The position numbers were made by a program, and so were the translations under genes. This document shows, piece by piece, positions 1-8,593 of a DNA stretch of 64,000 bases (position 1 is the stretch's first letter; each line of letters opens with the position of its first letter). The DNA is from Sphingomonas sp. (GTDB taxonomy: Bacteria > Pseudomonadota > Alphaproteobacteria > Sphingomonadales > Sphingomonadaceae): contig NZ_JANYGG010000013.1 of NCBI RefSeq assembly GCF_025362505.1, positions 16,092-80,091 on the forward strand, read 5' to 3'. Below the pieces are notes generated by a model. The model was not told where the DNA came from, did not search any database, and saw only the letters and a program-made list of their open reading frames with translations.

Positions 1-102
1 CTCGGCATCGATGCCCAGCTTCCCGAGCCAGAAATTGTGGATCAGCGGGGACTTCGACTGCGCGATCGGATCACCGATCACTTCGGCATACGGCCGCGTC
101 AT
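1..102 (-). CDS. aroE: Shikimate dehydrogenase, N-terminal 34 residues (runs off the window)
   Basis: Only the first 34 codons lie in the window. They read MTRPYAEVIGDPIAQSKSPL and then IHNFWL, the N-terminal substrate-binding segment of AroE, where the S-x-S after GDPIAQ contacts shikimate. The enzyme makes the NADP-linked reduction of 3-dehydroshikimate to shikimate in the aromatic amino acid pathway. The ATG at 102 overlaps the maf stop codon by 4 nt (ATGA), so the two are probably translationally coupled. Maf-aroE is a common alphaproteobacterial neighbour pair. The fragment is short but the motif is distinctive; no other family fits as well. Confidence 0.85.
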   Translation of the reverse strand, partial: MTRPYAEVIGDPIAQSKSPLIHNFWLGKLGIDAE

Positions 103-683
103 GACGTCATTTCGCCGCGCTCCCGAAGCGCTCCCAGCAACGGCAGCAACGGCAAGCCGAGCACCGTGAAATGGCTCCCGTCGACCGCCTCGAACAGCGT
201 CGCACCGCGTCCTTCCATGCGAAACACCCCCACGCAGCCCGCGACTTCGGGCCACTCCGCCACCAGATAGCGGTCAATAAACGCTTCCGACAGGTCGCGC
301 ACTGTGAGGATCGACCGTTCGGCGTGAGACCAGTCGATTTCGCCACCGCGGGCCAATGCTACCGCGCTCACCAAAGACAGCGATTTGCCCGAGAAGAACC
401 GCAGATGCTCGGCGGCCTCGCTCCGGTCGCGCGGCTTGTCGAACCGGCGCCCGGCACATTCGGCGATCGAATCGCTGCCGATCACCCACGCTGCGGGCGC
501 CCGTTCGCTCACCTCGACCGCCTTCGCTTGCGCCAGCCGTGCGGCAAGCGCCTCGGTCGATCCATCGAAGCCGATTTTCAGCGCCTCCTCGTCGACGGCA
601 GGCCGCTCGGCCGCGAATTCGAGCCCGACCCCGTCGAGCAGCGACCGGCGGATTATGCTCCCCGACGCGAGGATGACCGTCAT
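99..683 (-). CDS. maf: Maf family nucleotide pyrophosphatase
   Basis: A 194-residue protein that starts at M-T-V followed by ILASGSIIRRSLL, the Maf signature LASxSxRR near the N-terminus, and has a central SDSIAE segment where the family carries its catalytic acidic residue. Maf enzymes hydrolyse non-canonical or modified nucleoside triphosphates to monophosphates and have been linked to division control. The frame stays open upstream to 758, but the family motif starts immediately after the ATG at 683, so that start is chosen. It is the first gene of a minus-strand maf-aroE pair whose promoter must lie in the gap shared with hemE. Substrate subclass (dTTP/UTP or m7GTP type) cannot be assigned by eye. 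Confidence 0.88.
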   Translation of the reverse strand: MTVILASGSIIRRSLLDGVGLEFAAERPAVDEEALKIGFDGSTEALAARLAQAKAVEVSERAPAAWVIGSDSIAECAGRRFDKPRDRSEAAEHLRFFSGKSLSLVSAVALARGGEIDWSHAERSILTVRDLSEAFIDRYLVAEWPEVAGCVGVFRMEGRGATLFEAVDGSHFTVLGLPLLPLLGALRERGEMTS

Positions 684-996
684 CGCCTTAATCGCCGGAT
701 GGACAGACCTGTGGAAAAACTCATGATGTTCCGTAGCCCGACAGCGGGGACGGTCCAATGGGCCAACCGCGTCCCGAACCGCTCATTCACCATTCCCATG
801 CTCATCCACAACCCGTGTTGGCCATGCGGGACGCTGTGAATCATGGGGAGGACGCGATGCGACTCGCCCATTCGCGGCGAGTCGCGTCTCCACCCTGCCT
901 GTTGGCAAATGCGGGACGCCCCACTAAACCCCGCGACCCAGCGACCATCTACACCTTCATCTCTATCTTTAAGAATCTATAAGAATAGGAAGATAA
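684..996. other. oriC: Candidate chromosomal replication origin (oriC) between maf and hemE
   Basis: This 313-bp gap separates the divergent maf and hemE genes. It holds three near-matches to the DnaA box TTATCCACA: TGTGGAAAA at 710-718 (reverse orientation), TCATCCACA at 802-810, and TGTGAATCA at 835-843 (reverse, weaker). Four GANTC sites lie at 838, 861, 879 and 973. A 10-bp inverted repeat spans 859-868 and 876-885. An imperfect direct repeat (GTTGGC..ATGCGGGACGC) occurs at 817-834 and 901-919. The stretch 958-995 is only about 26% G+C in a G+C-rich region and could be the unwinding element. The Caulobacter origin lies beside hemE, and parABS, mnmG and rsmG are close by here, which fits. 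The same DNA must also hold the maf and hemE promoters. Not proven; no G+C-skew calculation was made. Confidence 0.5.
817..919. repeat. Direct repeat pair plus GANTC-bearing inverted repeat in the origin candidate
   Basis: The two direct copies (817-834 and 901-919) differ only where C in one is AA in the other. Between them lies the inverted repeat GCGACTCGCC / GGCGAGTCGC (859-868, 876-885). Each arm of that repeat carries one GANTC site, the target of the CcrM-type cell-cycle methylase. The arrangement resembles binding sites for an initiation or cell-cycle protein more than a terminator, since no T-run follows. Confidence 0.5.
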
Positions 997-2067
997 GTGG
1001 CGTCCTCGCCTGAACTCTCCTCACTCGTTGCCGCGGCGCCCGCCGACAAGCCGCTGCTTGCCGTCCTGCGCGGCGAACGGCGCGACCCACCGCCGTTGTG
1101 GATGATGCGCCAGGCCGGCCGCTACCTCCCCGAATATCGCGCGCTCCGGGCGACCAGAGATGGCTTCCTCGGGCTGGCCTATGATCCCGAAGCCGCCGCC
1201 GAGGTCACCCTCCAGCCGCTGCGCCGCTTTGCGTTCGACGGGGCAATCCTGTTCTCCGACATCCTCATCGTGCCCCATGCGATCGGCCAGCATCTCGAGT
1301 TCGTCGCCGGCGAAGGCCCGCGACTTTCCCCTCCGCTTGCCAATGCTTCGCTGGACGACCTCCAGCCGGTGCTGGAGCGCCTCGATCCAATCTACGGCAC
1401 CGTGCGCAGGGTGAAGGCTGCTTTGTCGCCTCAGACGACATTTCTGGGGTTTGCGGGAAGCCCGTGGACCGTCGCCACCTACATGGTCGCGGGCCAAGGC
1501 AGCCGTGAACAATCCGAGGCCCGCCGGTTTGCCTATGCCGACCCGGTCCGCTTCCAGGCGATCATCGAACGGATCGAGGAGGTCACGCTGACCTATCTCT
1601 CGGGCCAGATCGAAGCGGGCGTCGATGCGCTCCAGCTGTTCGACAGCTGGTCGGGCAGCCTTGCGCCGGCCGAGTTCGAACGCTGGGTCATCGCTCCGAC
1701 CGCGCGGCTCGTTTCCGCGCTCAAGCAGCGCTACCCGCACATCCCGATCATCGGCTTCCCCAAGGGCGCCGGTGGCAAGCTTGCCGCTTACGCGCGGCTG
1801 ACCGGAGTCGACGCGATTGGCCTCGACGAGACGGTCGACCCGGTATGGGCCAACGCCGAATTGCCCGCGGGGCTGCCGATCCAGGGTAATCTCGACCCGC
1901 TCGCGCTCATCGCCGGCGGAGAGATGCTGCGCAACGCGGTCGAGCGTATCCTCGATGCTTTTGCCGGCCGTCCGCACGTCTTCAACCTCGGACACGGCAT
2001 CCAGCAGGACACGCCGATTGATCATGTCGACCAGCTCGTCGCGCTGGTGAAGGGGACGCCTCGATGA
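997..2067 (+). CDS. hemE: Uroporphyrinogen decarboxylase
   Basis: A 356-residue protein with the HemE hallmark LWMMRQAGRYLPEYR at residues 34-48 (the RQAGR arginines hold the substrate carboxylates) and the GFAGSPWTVATYMV segment near residue 150. It removes four acetate carboxyl groups from uroporphyrinogen III to give coproporphyrinogen III, in the cytosol. The start is GTG at 997, preceded by AGGA at 987-990 with a 6-nt spacer. The stop overlaps the ATG of hemJ by 4 nt, so two haem-pathway genes are coupled. Length is normal for the family. Confidence 0.97.
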   Translation: MASSPELSSLVAAAPADKPLLAVLRGERRDPPPLWMMRQAGRYLPEYRALRATRDGFLGLAYDPEAAAEVTLQPLRRFAFDGAILFSDILIVPHAIGQHLEFVAGEGPRLSPPLANASLDDLQPVLERLDPIYGTVRRVKAALSPQTTFLGFAGSPWTVATYMVAGQGSREQSEARRFAYADPVRFQAIIERIEEVTLTYLSGQIEAGVDALQLFDSWSGSLAPAEFERWVIAPTARLVSALKQRYPHIPIIGFPKGAGGKLAAYARLTGVDAIGLDETVDPVWANAELPAGLPIQGNLDPLALIAGGEMLRNAVERILDAFAGRPHVFNLGHGIQQDTPIDHVDQLVALVKGTPR

Positions 2068-2516
2068 ACAACTGGGTTGGCTTTCTCGGTAACGCCTATC
2101 CGTGGGTCACCGCCGCCCATGTGACCTTCGTCATCTTCTGGATGGCGGGGCTGTTCCTCCTCCCCCGTTTCTACATTTATCACCACGCCACCGCCGCCGG
2201 ATCGGTCGAGGACCGCGCCTGGATCGAGCGCAACAGCCGCGTGCGGTCGATTATCCTCACTCCGGCGATGCTGATCGTGTGGGCGCTCGGGCTGCTGCTC
2301 GCGTTCCACATTGGCGCGTTCGGGCAGCACTGGTTCGATGCCAAGCTGCTGCTCGTGATCGGGCTGACCGGTTATCAGGGCTGGCTCGGCGCCTATGGCC
2401 GCAAGCTCGCTGCGGGCAAGCGACCGCTCGCGAACAGGACGCTGCGCATCATGAACGAGATCCCCGGCATCGCCACCGCGCTGATCGTCGTGCTGGTAAT
2501 CGTAAAACCCTTCTAG
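2064..2516 (+). CDS. hemJ: Protoporphyrinogen IX oxidase HemJ (membrane protein)
   Basis: A 150-residue protein with about four membrane helices. It has the conserved N-terminal histidine (residue 19, in TAAHVTFVIFWMAGLF) and a lysine in WFDAKLLL, matching the two essential residues known in HemJ. HemJ oxidises protoporphyrinogen IX to protoporphyrin IX in the inner membrane in bacteria lacking HemG and HemY. Its ATG sits in the hemE stop (ATGA overlap), so haem-pathway context supports HemJ over the CopD-like name sometimes given. The stop codon lies inside a palindrome (2,505-2,521). Confidence 0.9.
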   Translation: MNNWVGFLGNAYPWVTAAHVTFVIFWMAGLFLLPRFYIYHHATAAGSVEDRAWIERNSRVRSIILTPAMLIVWALGLLLAFHIGAFGQHWFDAKLLLVIGLTGYQGWLGAYGRKLAAGKRPLANRTLRIMNEIPGIATALIVVLVIVKPF

Positions 2517-2555
2517 GGTTTGCGACATCGAGAACGTCAAACCCTTCCAGGGTTT
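2505..2555. repeat. Twin 17-bp palindromes (AAACCCTTCYAGGGTTT) after hemJ
   Basis: Two near-identical hairpins, 2,505-2,521 and 2,539-2,555, each have a 7-bp stem AAACCCT/AGGGTTT and a 3-nt loop, and each is followed by GCGACA. The first overlaps the hemJ stop codon. There is no long T-run, so they are not classical intrinsic terminators. They may be copies of a small interspersed palindromic repeat, or may stabilise the hemE-hemJ mRNA end just before the rho promoter. Confidence 0.6.
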
Positions 2556-2568
2556 GCGACACTCCATA

Positions 2569-2597
2569 TTGACTCGAGCAGGACCGAGACCTAACGC
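2569..2597 (+). promoter_or_regulatory. Candidate sigma-70-type promoter of rho
   Basis: TTGACT at 2,569-2,574 is followed after 17 nt by TAACGC at 2,592-2,597, inside the 196-nt gap before rho. The -35 element is strong and the -10 element weak, as is usual in alphaproteobacteria. This leaves a leader of roughly 110 nt; rho leaders are often the target of autogenous attenuation, but nothing in this one shows that directly. Confidence 0.4.
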
Positions 2598-2712
2598 CCG
2601 TCGCCAGACGGCCGCACCGGCCAGTTTCCCCCTTCGTCGGTGCGCACCCCCTTTCCGAGCGGCGTCCTGTCGCGCGACGAATTTCCCTTTCGCTCCACCA
2701 TAAGAGCCAGAT

Positions 2713-3969
<1,257 letters not shown>

Positions 3970-4070
3970 ATTTTCGGTTCGCAATCGGCGCTTAACGAGG
4001 GCCGGTTTGCTGGCTTGAATATACGCAAGCGCGGCGCCATTGTGCCGCGTATGAACCGCAAGGCCGACCA

Positions 4071-4790
4071 ATGACCGATCTCCTGCTGGCCCTTCCTCTG
4101 GTCGAAGCTTCGGCAGGTCTCGGCGGACCCGGTGCGATGTGGGCGGCAATCGTCAACGACTTTTCGAATATCGGAGAACCGGCTGCCTTTGCCGTTTTCC
4201 TCCAGGTATTGATGATCGATCTCGTCCTGGCCGCCGACAATGCGATCGTCGTCGGCGCGCTTGCCGCGGGGCTCCCGGCGGCTCAGCGCAAGAAGGTCAT
4301 TCTCATCGGCGTCATTGCCGCGCTCGTCCTGCGCGTCGCTTTTGCGCTCGTGGTGACGCAGCTGATGGCGATCGTCGGTCTCGTCCTGGCCGGTGGTTTC
4401 CTTCTGCTGTGGGTGTCGTGGAAGATGTGGCGCGAACTGCACCACGGCGCCGGGGAATCGGCCGGCTCGCCAGAAATCGCTGGCGACGAGGATAGCGGCC
4501 TGCGCCCCGCGAAAAGCTTTGCTGGCGCCGTCTGGGCGGTCGCCGTCGCCGATGTGAGCATGAGTCTCGATAACGTCCTGGCGGTCGCTGGCGCAGCGCG
4601 CGAGCATCCCGGCATATTGATCGTCGGGCTGATTTTCGCGGTCGCGTTGATGGGCCTCGCCGCCAACATCATTGCAAAATATATCGAGCGATTTCGCTGG
4701 ATCGGATATATCGGCCTCGCGGTGATCGTCTATGTCGCGGGCAAGATGATCTACCAGGGGTGGCATGAGGTCGCCCCGCTCTTTGCCTAG
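4071..4790 (+). CDS. TerC/YjbE-family integral membrane protein
   Basis: A 239-residue protein with about seven membrane helices. It has the paired family motifs LVLAADNAIVVGALAA near residue 50 and VADVSMSLDNVLAVAG near residue 160. The D-N in each is the signature of TerC/YjbE proteins, some of which export manganese or serve secretion-linked metallation. No manganese (yybP-ykoY) riboswitch is visible in the 101-nt gap upstream. Its TAG stop at 4,788-4,790 directly abuts the mnmE ATG with no spacer, so it is probably co-transcribed with mnmE. The physiological substrate is unknown from sequence alone. Confidence 0.88.
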   Translation: MTDLLLALPLVEASAGLGGPGAMWAAIVNDFSNIGEPAAFAVFLQVLMIDLVLAADNAIVVGALAAGLPAAQRKKVILIGVIAALVLRVAFALVVTQLMAIVGLVLAGGFLLLWVSWKMWRELHHGAGESAGSPEIAGDEDSGLRPAKSFAGAVWAVAVADVSMSLDNVLAVAGAAREHPGILIVGLIFAVALMGLAANIIAKYIERFRWIGYIGLAVIVYVAGKMIYQGWHEVAPLFA

Positions 4791-6068
4791 ATGAACTTCG
4801 GGGACACCATCGCTGCGCTGAGCAGCGGTCGCCCCCCCGCCGCCGTCGCGATCATTCGCACCAGCGGTCCCCGGGCAAACGCCGCCGCCCAGGCTCTCGC
4901 CGGCCCACTCCCTGCCCCACGCCAAGCCTCCCTGCGCACTCTTCGCCACCCGCAAACCGGCGCCGAACTCGATTCAGTCCTGCTCCTCCGGTTCGACGCC
5001 CCCCTCACCGCCACCGGCGAAGATATCGTGGAATATCAATGTCATGGCGGACGCGCGGTGGTCGCTGCCATTCTCGACGCCTTGACGTCACTTGGCCTCC
5101 GCCAAGCCGTGCCCGGCGAATTCACCCGCCGCGCGCTGGCCAATGGCCGCATCGACCTGACCGAAGCCGAGGGTCTCGCCGACCTGCTCGAGTCAGAGAC
5201 CGAATCGCAGCGTCGCGCCGCGCTCGCGCTCGCCGGCGGCGCCCTCTCGCGCCAAATCGACGTCTGGCAGTTGCGCGTCGTCGACCTTTCCGCTCGCGCG
5301 GAAGCCGCGATCGACTATGTCGGGGACGAGGACGAGACCGCGACCGATACGAGCGACCTGCGCGCCGAAGCGCTCGCCCTCGCCGCCGATCTCGACCACT
5401 GGCTCGCCCGCCCCCGCGCCGAGCGCTTGAAAGACGGCATCCGCGTCGTCGTCGCCGGCCCGCCCAACGCCGGCAAATCGAGCCTCGTCAACGCGCTCGC
5501 CGGAAGCGACCGCGCCATCGTCACCGACGTCGCCGGGACCACGCGCGATTCGATCGAAGTCCCGCTCGCCATCGACGGCGTCCCGCTTGTCCTGATCGAC
5601 ACTGCGGGCTTGCGTGAGACGAACGATGCGGTCGAATCGCTCGGCATCGCGCGCGCCCGCTCCGAAGCCGCCCGCGCCGAGATCCTGCTGTGGCTGGGCA
5701 ACCCGGCAAAGGCGCCCGCGCATCCCCACCTTCTCCTGATCGCTCCGAAATCTGACCTCGGCGCCCGGGGCGGCGATGGCGCGTCATCCGTGTCCGCACT
5801 CACCGGGGCGGGTATCCCGCAATTGCTTGGCAGGCTTGGGGTCGCGGCGACGTCGCTTCTCCCGGCGGAAGGCGACGTCGCGCTCAACCAGCGTCAAGCG
5901 ACCGCCGTTGCGGAAGCGGCCGACCGGCTCAGAACCGTGCCAACCGACTTGCTTCTCCTCGCAGAAACGCTTCGTTCTACCCGTGTCGCCTTCGATCGAT
6001 TGACCGGACGCGCCGGGGTCGAGGACGCCATTGATGCCCTCTTCACCCGCTTCTGCCTCGGCAAATGA
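4791..6068 (+). CDS. mnmE: tRNA uridine-5-carboxymethylaminomethyl modification GTPase MnmE
   Basis: A 425-residue protein, slightly short for MnmE (about 450). It has the N-terminal folate-binding domain (YQCHGGRAVV near 83-92, PGEFTRRALANGRIDLTEAE). An inserted GTPase domain carries the G1 loop GPPNAGKS at 223-230, DVAGTTRD at 246-253 and DTAGLRE at 270-276. The C-terminal FCLGK contains the catalytic cysteine. With MnmG it forms the complex that modifies wobble U34 of certain tRNAs. A parS site begins on the base after its stop codon, and mnmG follows 111 nt downstream. Confidence 0.97.
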   Translation: MNFGDTIAALSSGRPPAAVAIIRTSGPRANAAAQALAGPLPAPRQASLRTLRHPQTGAELDSVLLLRFDAPLTATGEDIVEYQCHGGRAVVAAILDALTSLGLRQAVPGEFTRRALANGRIDLTEAEGLADLLESETESQRRAALALAGGALSRQIDVWQLRVVDLSARAEAAIDYVGDEDETATDTSDLRAEALALAADLDHWLARPRAERLKDGIRVVVAGPPNAGKSSLVNALAGSDRAIVTDVAGTTRDSIEVPLAIDGVPLVLIDTAGLRETNDAVESLGIARARSEAARAEILLWLGNPAKAPAHPHLLLIAPKSDLGARGGDGASSVSALTGAGIPQLLGRLGVAATSLLPAEGDVALNQRQATAVAEAADRLRTVPTDLLLLAETLRSTRVAFDRLTGRAGVEDAIDALFTRFCLGK

Positions 6069-6084
6069 TGTTCCACGTGAAACA
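6069..6084. other. parS: parS centromere site 1
   Basis: TGTTCCACGTGAAACA matches the ParB-binding consensus TGTTNCACGTGAAACA exactly and is nearly palindromic. It starts on the base after the mnmE stop codon, 2.5 kb from parA. ParB, encoded at 9,437, should load here and spread to segregate the origin region. Confidence 0.93.
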
Positions 6085-6131
6085 CCCCTCCCTGTAGAAG
6101 GAGGGGCGAGGGGCGACTCAGCGCAGCTGAG
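6085..6131. repeat. Two hairpins in the mnmE-mnmG spacer
   Basis: CCCCTCC/GGAGGGG (6,085-6,091 with 6,100-6,106) and CTCAGC/GCTGAG (6,117-6,122 with 6,126-6,131) fold into consecutive stem-loops directly after parS. The sequence looks like the short G+C-rich interspersed repeats found between sphingomonad genes. No T-run follows, so read-through into mnmG is expected. Confidence 0.45.
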
Positions 6132-6179
6132 CGGGAGTGGGTTCTTGCCGCAAGCGCCACCTCCCCGTAAACGCTCCCC

Positions 6180-7985
6180 ATGTACGACGTCCTGATCCTC
6201 GGCGGCGGCCACGCCGGCTGCGAGGCTGCAGCTGCAGCTGCGCGGCGAGGCGCGCGCGTCGGACTGATCACTTTCTCGACCACGAACCTCGGCCAGCTGT
6301 CGTGCAATCCGTCGATCGGTGGCGTCGGCAAGGGCCATCTGGTGCGCGAGTTGGACGTTTTCGATGGCCTGATGGCCCGCGCCGCCGATGCTTCCACGAT
6401 CCACCGCCGGATGCTCAATCGCAGCAAGGGCAGCGCCGTCCACGGCCCGCGCATCCAGGCCGACCGCCCCGCCTACCGCGCGGCGATTGCCTCGCTGATT
6501 GCCGACGCTGGAGTCACCCTGATCGAAGGCGAAGTTGCCCGACTCCGGCTGGAAGGCAGCGCGCTCATCGGAGTCCATTTGGCCAGCGGCCAGTCGATTG
6601 ATTGCCGCGCCCTGGTCATCGCCACTGGCACCTTCCTCGGGGCCAAACTATTCTGCGGGCTGGACGAGAGTACCGGTGGCCGCGTCGGCGAGCGCTCCGC
6701 ATTGGGTCTCGCCGACCAGATCGAGGAACTGGGACTGGCCGATGGCCGACTCAAAACCGGAACCCCGCCGCGCCTCGACGGTCGGACGATCGACTGGGCT
6801 CGCCTCCAAAGCCAGCCTTCCGAGCCGGCCAACTGGTCGATGTCCGCCTTCCCGCCCGGACGCCGCCTCCCTCAGGTCGATTGCGCGATCACCCGCACCA
6901 CTCCCGAAACGCACGCCATCATCGAGACCAATATCGACCGATCGCCGCTCTTTGCTGGCGCGATCAAAGGCCGCGGTCCACGCTATTGCCCGTCGATCGA
7001 AGACAAGGTGAAGCGCTTCGGCGATCGCGACGGCCACCAGATCTTCCTCGAGCCCGAAGGCCTCGAAACCGCCCTCGTCTACCCCAACGGCATTTCCACC
7101 TCGCTTCCAAAAGACGTGCAGCACGACTTCGTCCGCTCGATCCCGGGGCTTGAGCGCACCGAGATTGTTCAGCCCGGATACGCCGTCGAATATGCATTTC
7201 TCGACCCCCGGCGGTTAAATTCGCGCCTCGAGCACCGCGATCTTGCCGGGCTGTTCCTGGCTGGGCAGGTCAATGGCACCACCGGTTATGAAGAGGCGGC
7301 GGCGCAGGGTCTCGTCGCCGGCCTCAACGCAGCCGCCCATGCGATCGACCTTGCGCCGGTCACCTTCGATCGCGCGGCAAGCTACATTGGTGTGATGATC
7401 GACGACCTCACGCTTCACGGCGTCACCGAGCCCTATCGGATGATGACTGCGCGCGCTGAATTCCGCCTTCACCTCCGCGCCGACAACGCCGCAACCCGTC
7501 TCGGCCAGCTGGCGATCGACGTTGGCTGTGTGGGCGATGACCGACGCAGGGCGATCGAGGAACGCCGAGTCGGTCTGGTCGGCGCCACCTGCCGCCTCGA
7601 CGAACGCGCGCGCGAGTCCGAGCTGAGCGCCGAGGGCGGCCCTGTCGTGCGCTCGTTGCGCGAATGGATCGTCCGCCCCGAGTTTCGAGACGCCGCCATC
7701 GCGCGCCTGGGTGATGGCGTTGGGATCGAAGAGGTGATCGCGGATGCGCAATACGCCCCCTATTTGCAGCGGCAGAGAAGCGAATGGGTTGCGTTGCGTG
7801 AAGATCGAAACGCCCACATCCCATCGAACTTCACGTTCAGCGCCGTCTCCGGCTTGTCTAAGGAGATGGTCGATCGCTTGTCGGTAGCCCGCCCCGAAAG
7901 CTTGGCTCAGGCTGGTCGCGTGCGGGGCATCACCCCCGCTGCATTGTCCGCGCTTCACTTCGCGCTGGTTCGCGCCGCCGTATGA
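6180..7985 (+). CDS. mnmG: tRNA uridine-5-carboxymethylaminomethyl modification enzyme MnmG (GidA)
   Basis: A 601-residue FAD protein. The Rossmann motif ILGGGHAGCEAA starts at about residue 6. CNPSIGGVGKGHL follows, then the family signature with GQVNGTTGYEEAAAQG near residue 360. It partners MnmE (encoded just upstream) to install the cmnm5 group at U34. It is slightly shorter than the E. coli protein (629). The final A of its stop codon is shared with the rsmG start (ATGA overlap), reproducing the ancient mnmE-mnmG-rsmG-parAB order seen near many bacterial origins. Confidence 0.97.
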   Translation: MYDVLILGGGHAGCEAAAAAARRGARVGLITFSTTNLGQLSCNPSIGGVGKGHLVRELDVFDGLMARAADASTIHRRMLNRSKGSAVHGPRIQADRPAYRAAIASLIADAGVTLIEGEVARLRLEGSALIGVHLASGQSIDCRALVIATGTFLGAKLFCGLDESTGGRVGERSALGLADQIEELGLADGRLKTGTPPRLDGRTIDWARLQSQPSEPANWSMSAFPPGRRLPQVDCAITRTTPETHAIIETNIDRSPLFAGAIKGRGPRYCPSIEDKVKRFGDRDGHQIFLEPEGLETALVYPNGISTSLPKDVQHDFVRSIPGLERTEIVQPGYAVEYAFLDPRRLNSRLEHRDLAGLFLAGQVNGTTGYEEAAAQGLVAGLNAAAHAIDLAPVTFDRAASYIGVMIDDLTLHGVTEPYRMMTARAEFRLHLRADNAATRLGQLAIDVGCVGDDRRRAIEERRVGLVGATCRLDERARESELSAEGGPVVRSLREWIVRPEFRDAAIARLGDGVGIEEVIADAQYAPYLQRQRSEWVALREDRNAHIPSNFTFSAVSGLSKEMVDRLSVARPESLAQAGRVRGITPAALSALHFALVRAAV

Positions 7986-8593
7986 TTGATCGCTTGAAGC
8001 AGGTTTCGGGCCGCGATGTTCCACGTGAAACATATGAGCGGCTCGAGGCCTACGCCGCCCTGCTGGTCGAAGAATCCAGCAATCAGAACCTCATAGCCGC
8101 TTCGACCCTCGATCAGATGTGGGAGCGGCACCTCGTCGATTCGGCTCAATTGCTCCGCTATGCCCCGGCGGGCAGCTGGGTCGATATTGGATCGGGGGCT
8201 GGCCTTCCCGGTGTCGTCATCGCCATCCTCAGCGGCGATCCAGTCACGCTGGTCGAGCCCCGCCGCTTGCGCACCGAGTTCCTGACCCGCGTCAAAGTTC
8301 GTCTGGACTTGTCCAACATCACAATCATTCACGGCAAGGGAAGTGCCATGTGCGCGAAGTTCGAGAAGATCACCGCCCGCGCTGTTGCGCCCGCGACCGA
8401 ACTCCTCGCCATGACGCACCATCTGTCCCGTCCCGACACCGTCTGGTTGCTCCCCAAGGGCCGAAGCGCGCAGAAGGAACTGGATGAAGTGCGGCGGTCG
8501 TGGCAGGGTGCGTTTCAGCTGGAGCCGAGCCTGACCGACCCCGATGCGTCGATCCTGCTCGCTACCGGCGTCGTGTCGAGGGGAAAGCGATGA
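7982..8593 (+). CDS. rsmG: 16S rRNA (guanine-N7)-methyltransferase RsmG (GidB)
   Basis: A 203-residue SAM-dependent methyltransferase with the glycine-rich loop VDIGSGAGLPGVV at about residues 67-79 and the preceding MWERHLVDSAQL typical of RsmG. It methylates N7 of G527 in 16S rRNA, and loss gives low-level streptomycin resistance in other bacteria. Residues 12-17 (DVPRET) are encoded by a parS site, so that stretch is constrained at both DNA and protein level. Start and stop each overlap the neighbours by 4 nt. Confidence 0.96.
   Translation: MIDRLKQVSGRDVPRETYERLEAYAALLVEESSNQNLIAASTLDQMWERHLVDSAQLLRYAPAGSWVDIGSGAGLPGVVIAILSGDPVTLVEPRRLRTEFLTRVKVRLDLSNITIIHGKGSAMCAKFEKITARAVAPATELLAMTHHLSRPDTVWLLPKGRSAQKELDEVRRSWQGAFQLEPSLTDPDASILLATGVVSRGKR
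8017..8032. other. parS: parS centromere site 2, inside rsmG
   Basis: TGTTCCACGTGAAACA, the same 16-mer as at 6,069, lies within the rsmG reading frame 1.95 kb from the first copy and about 560 bp upstream of parA. These are the only two full matches in the window. Confidence 0.93.

Noticed and set aside
3970..4070. Manganese (yybP-ykoY) riboswitch before the TerC-type gene
   Set aside because: The gap is only 101 nt and lacks the conserved core of that riboswitch.
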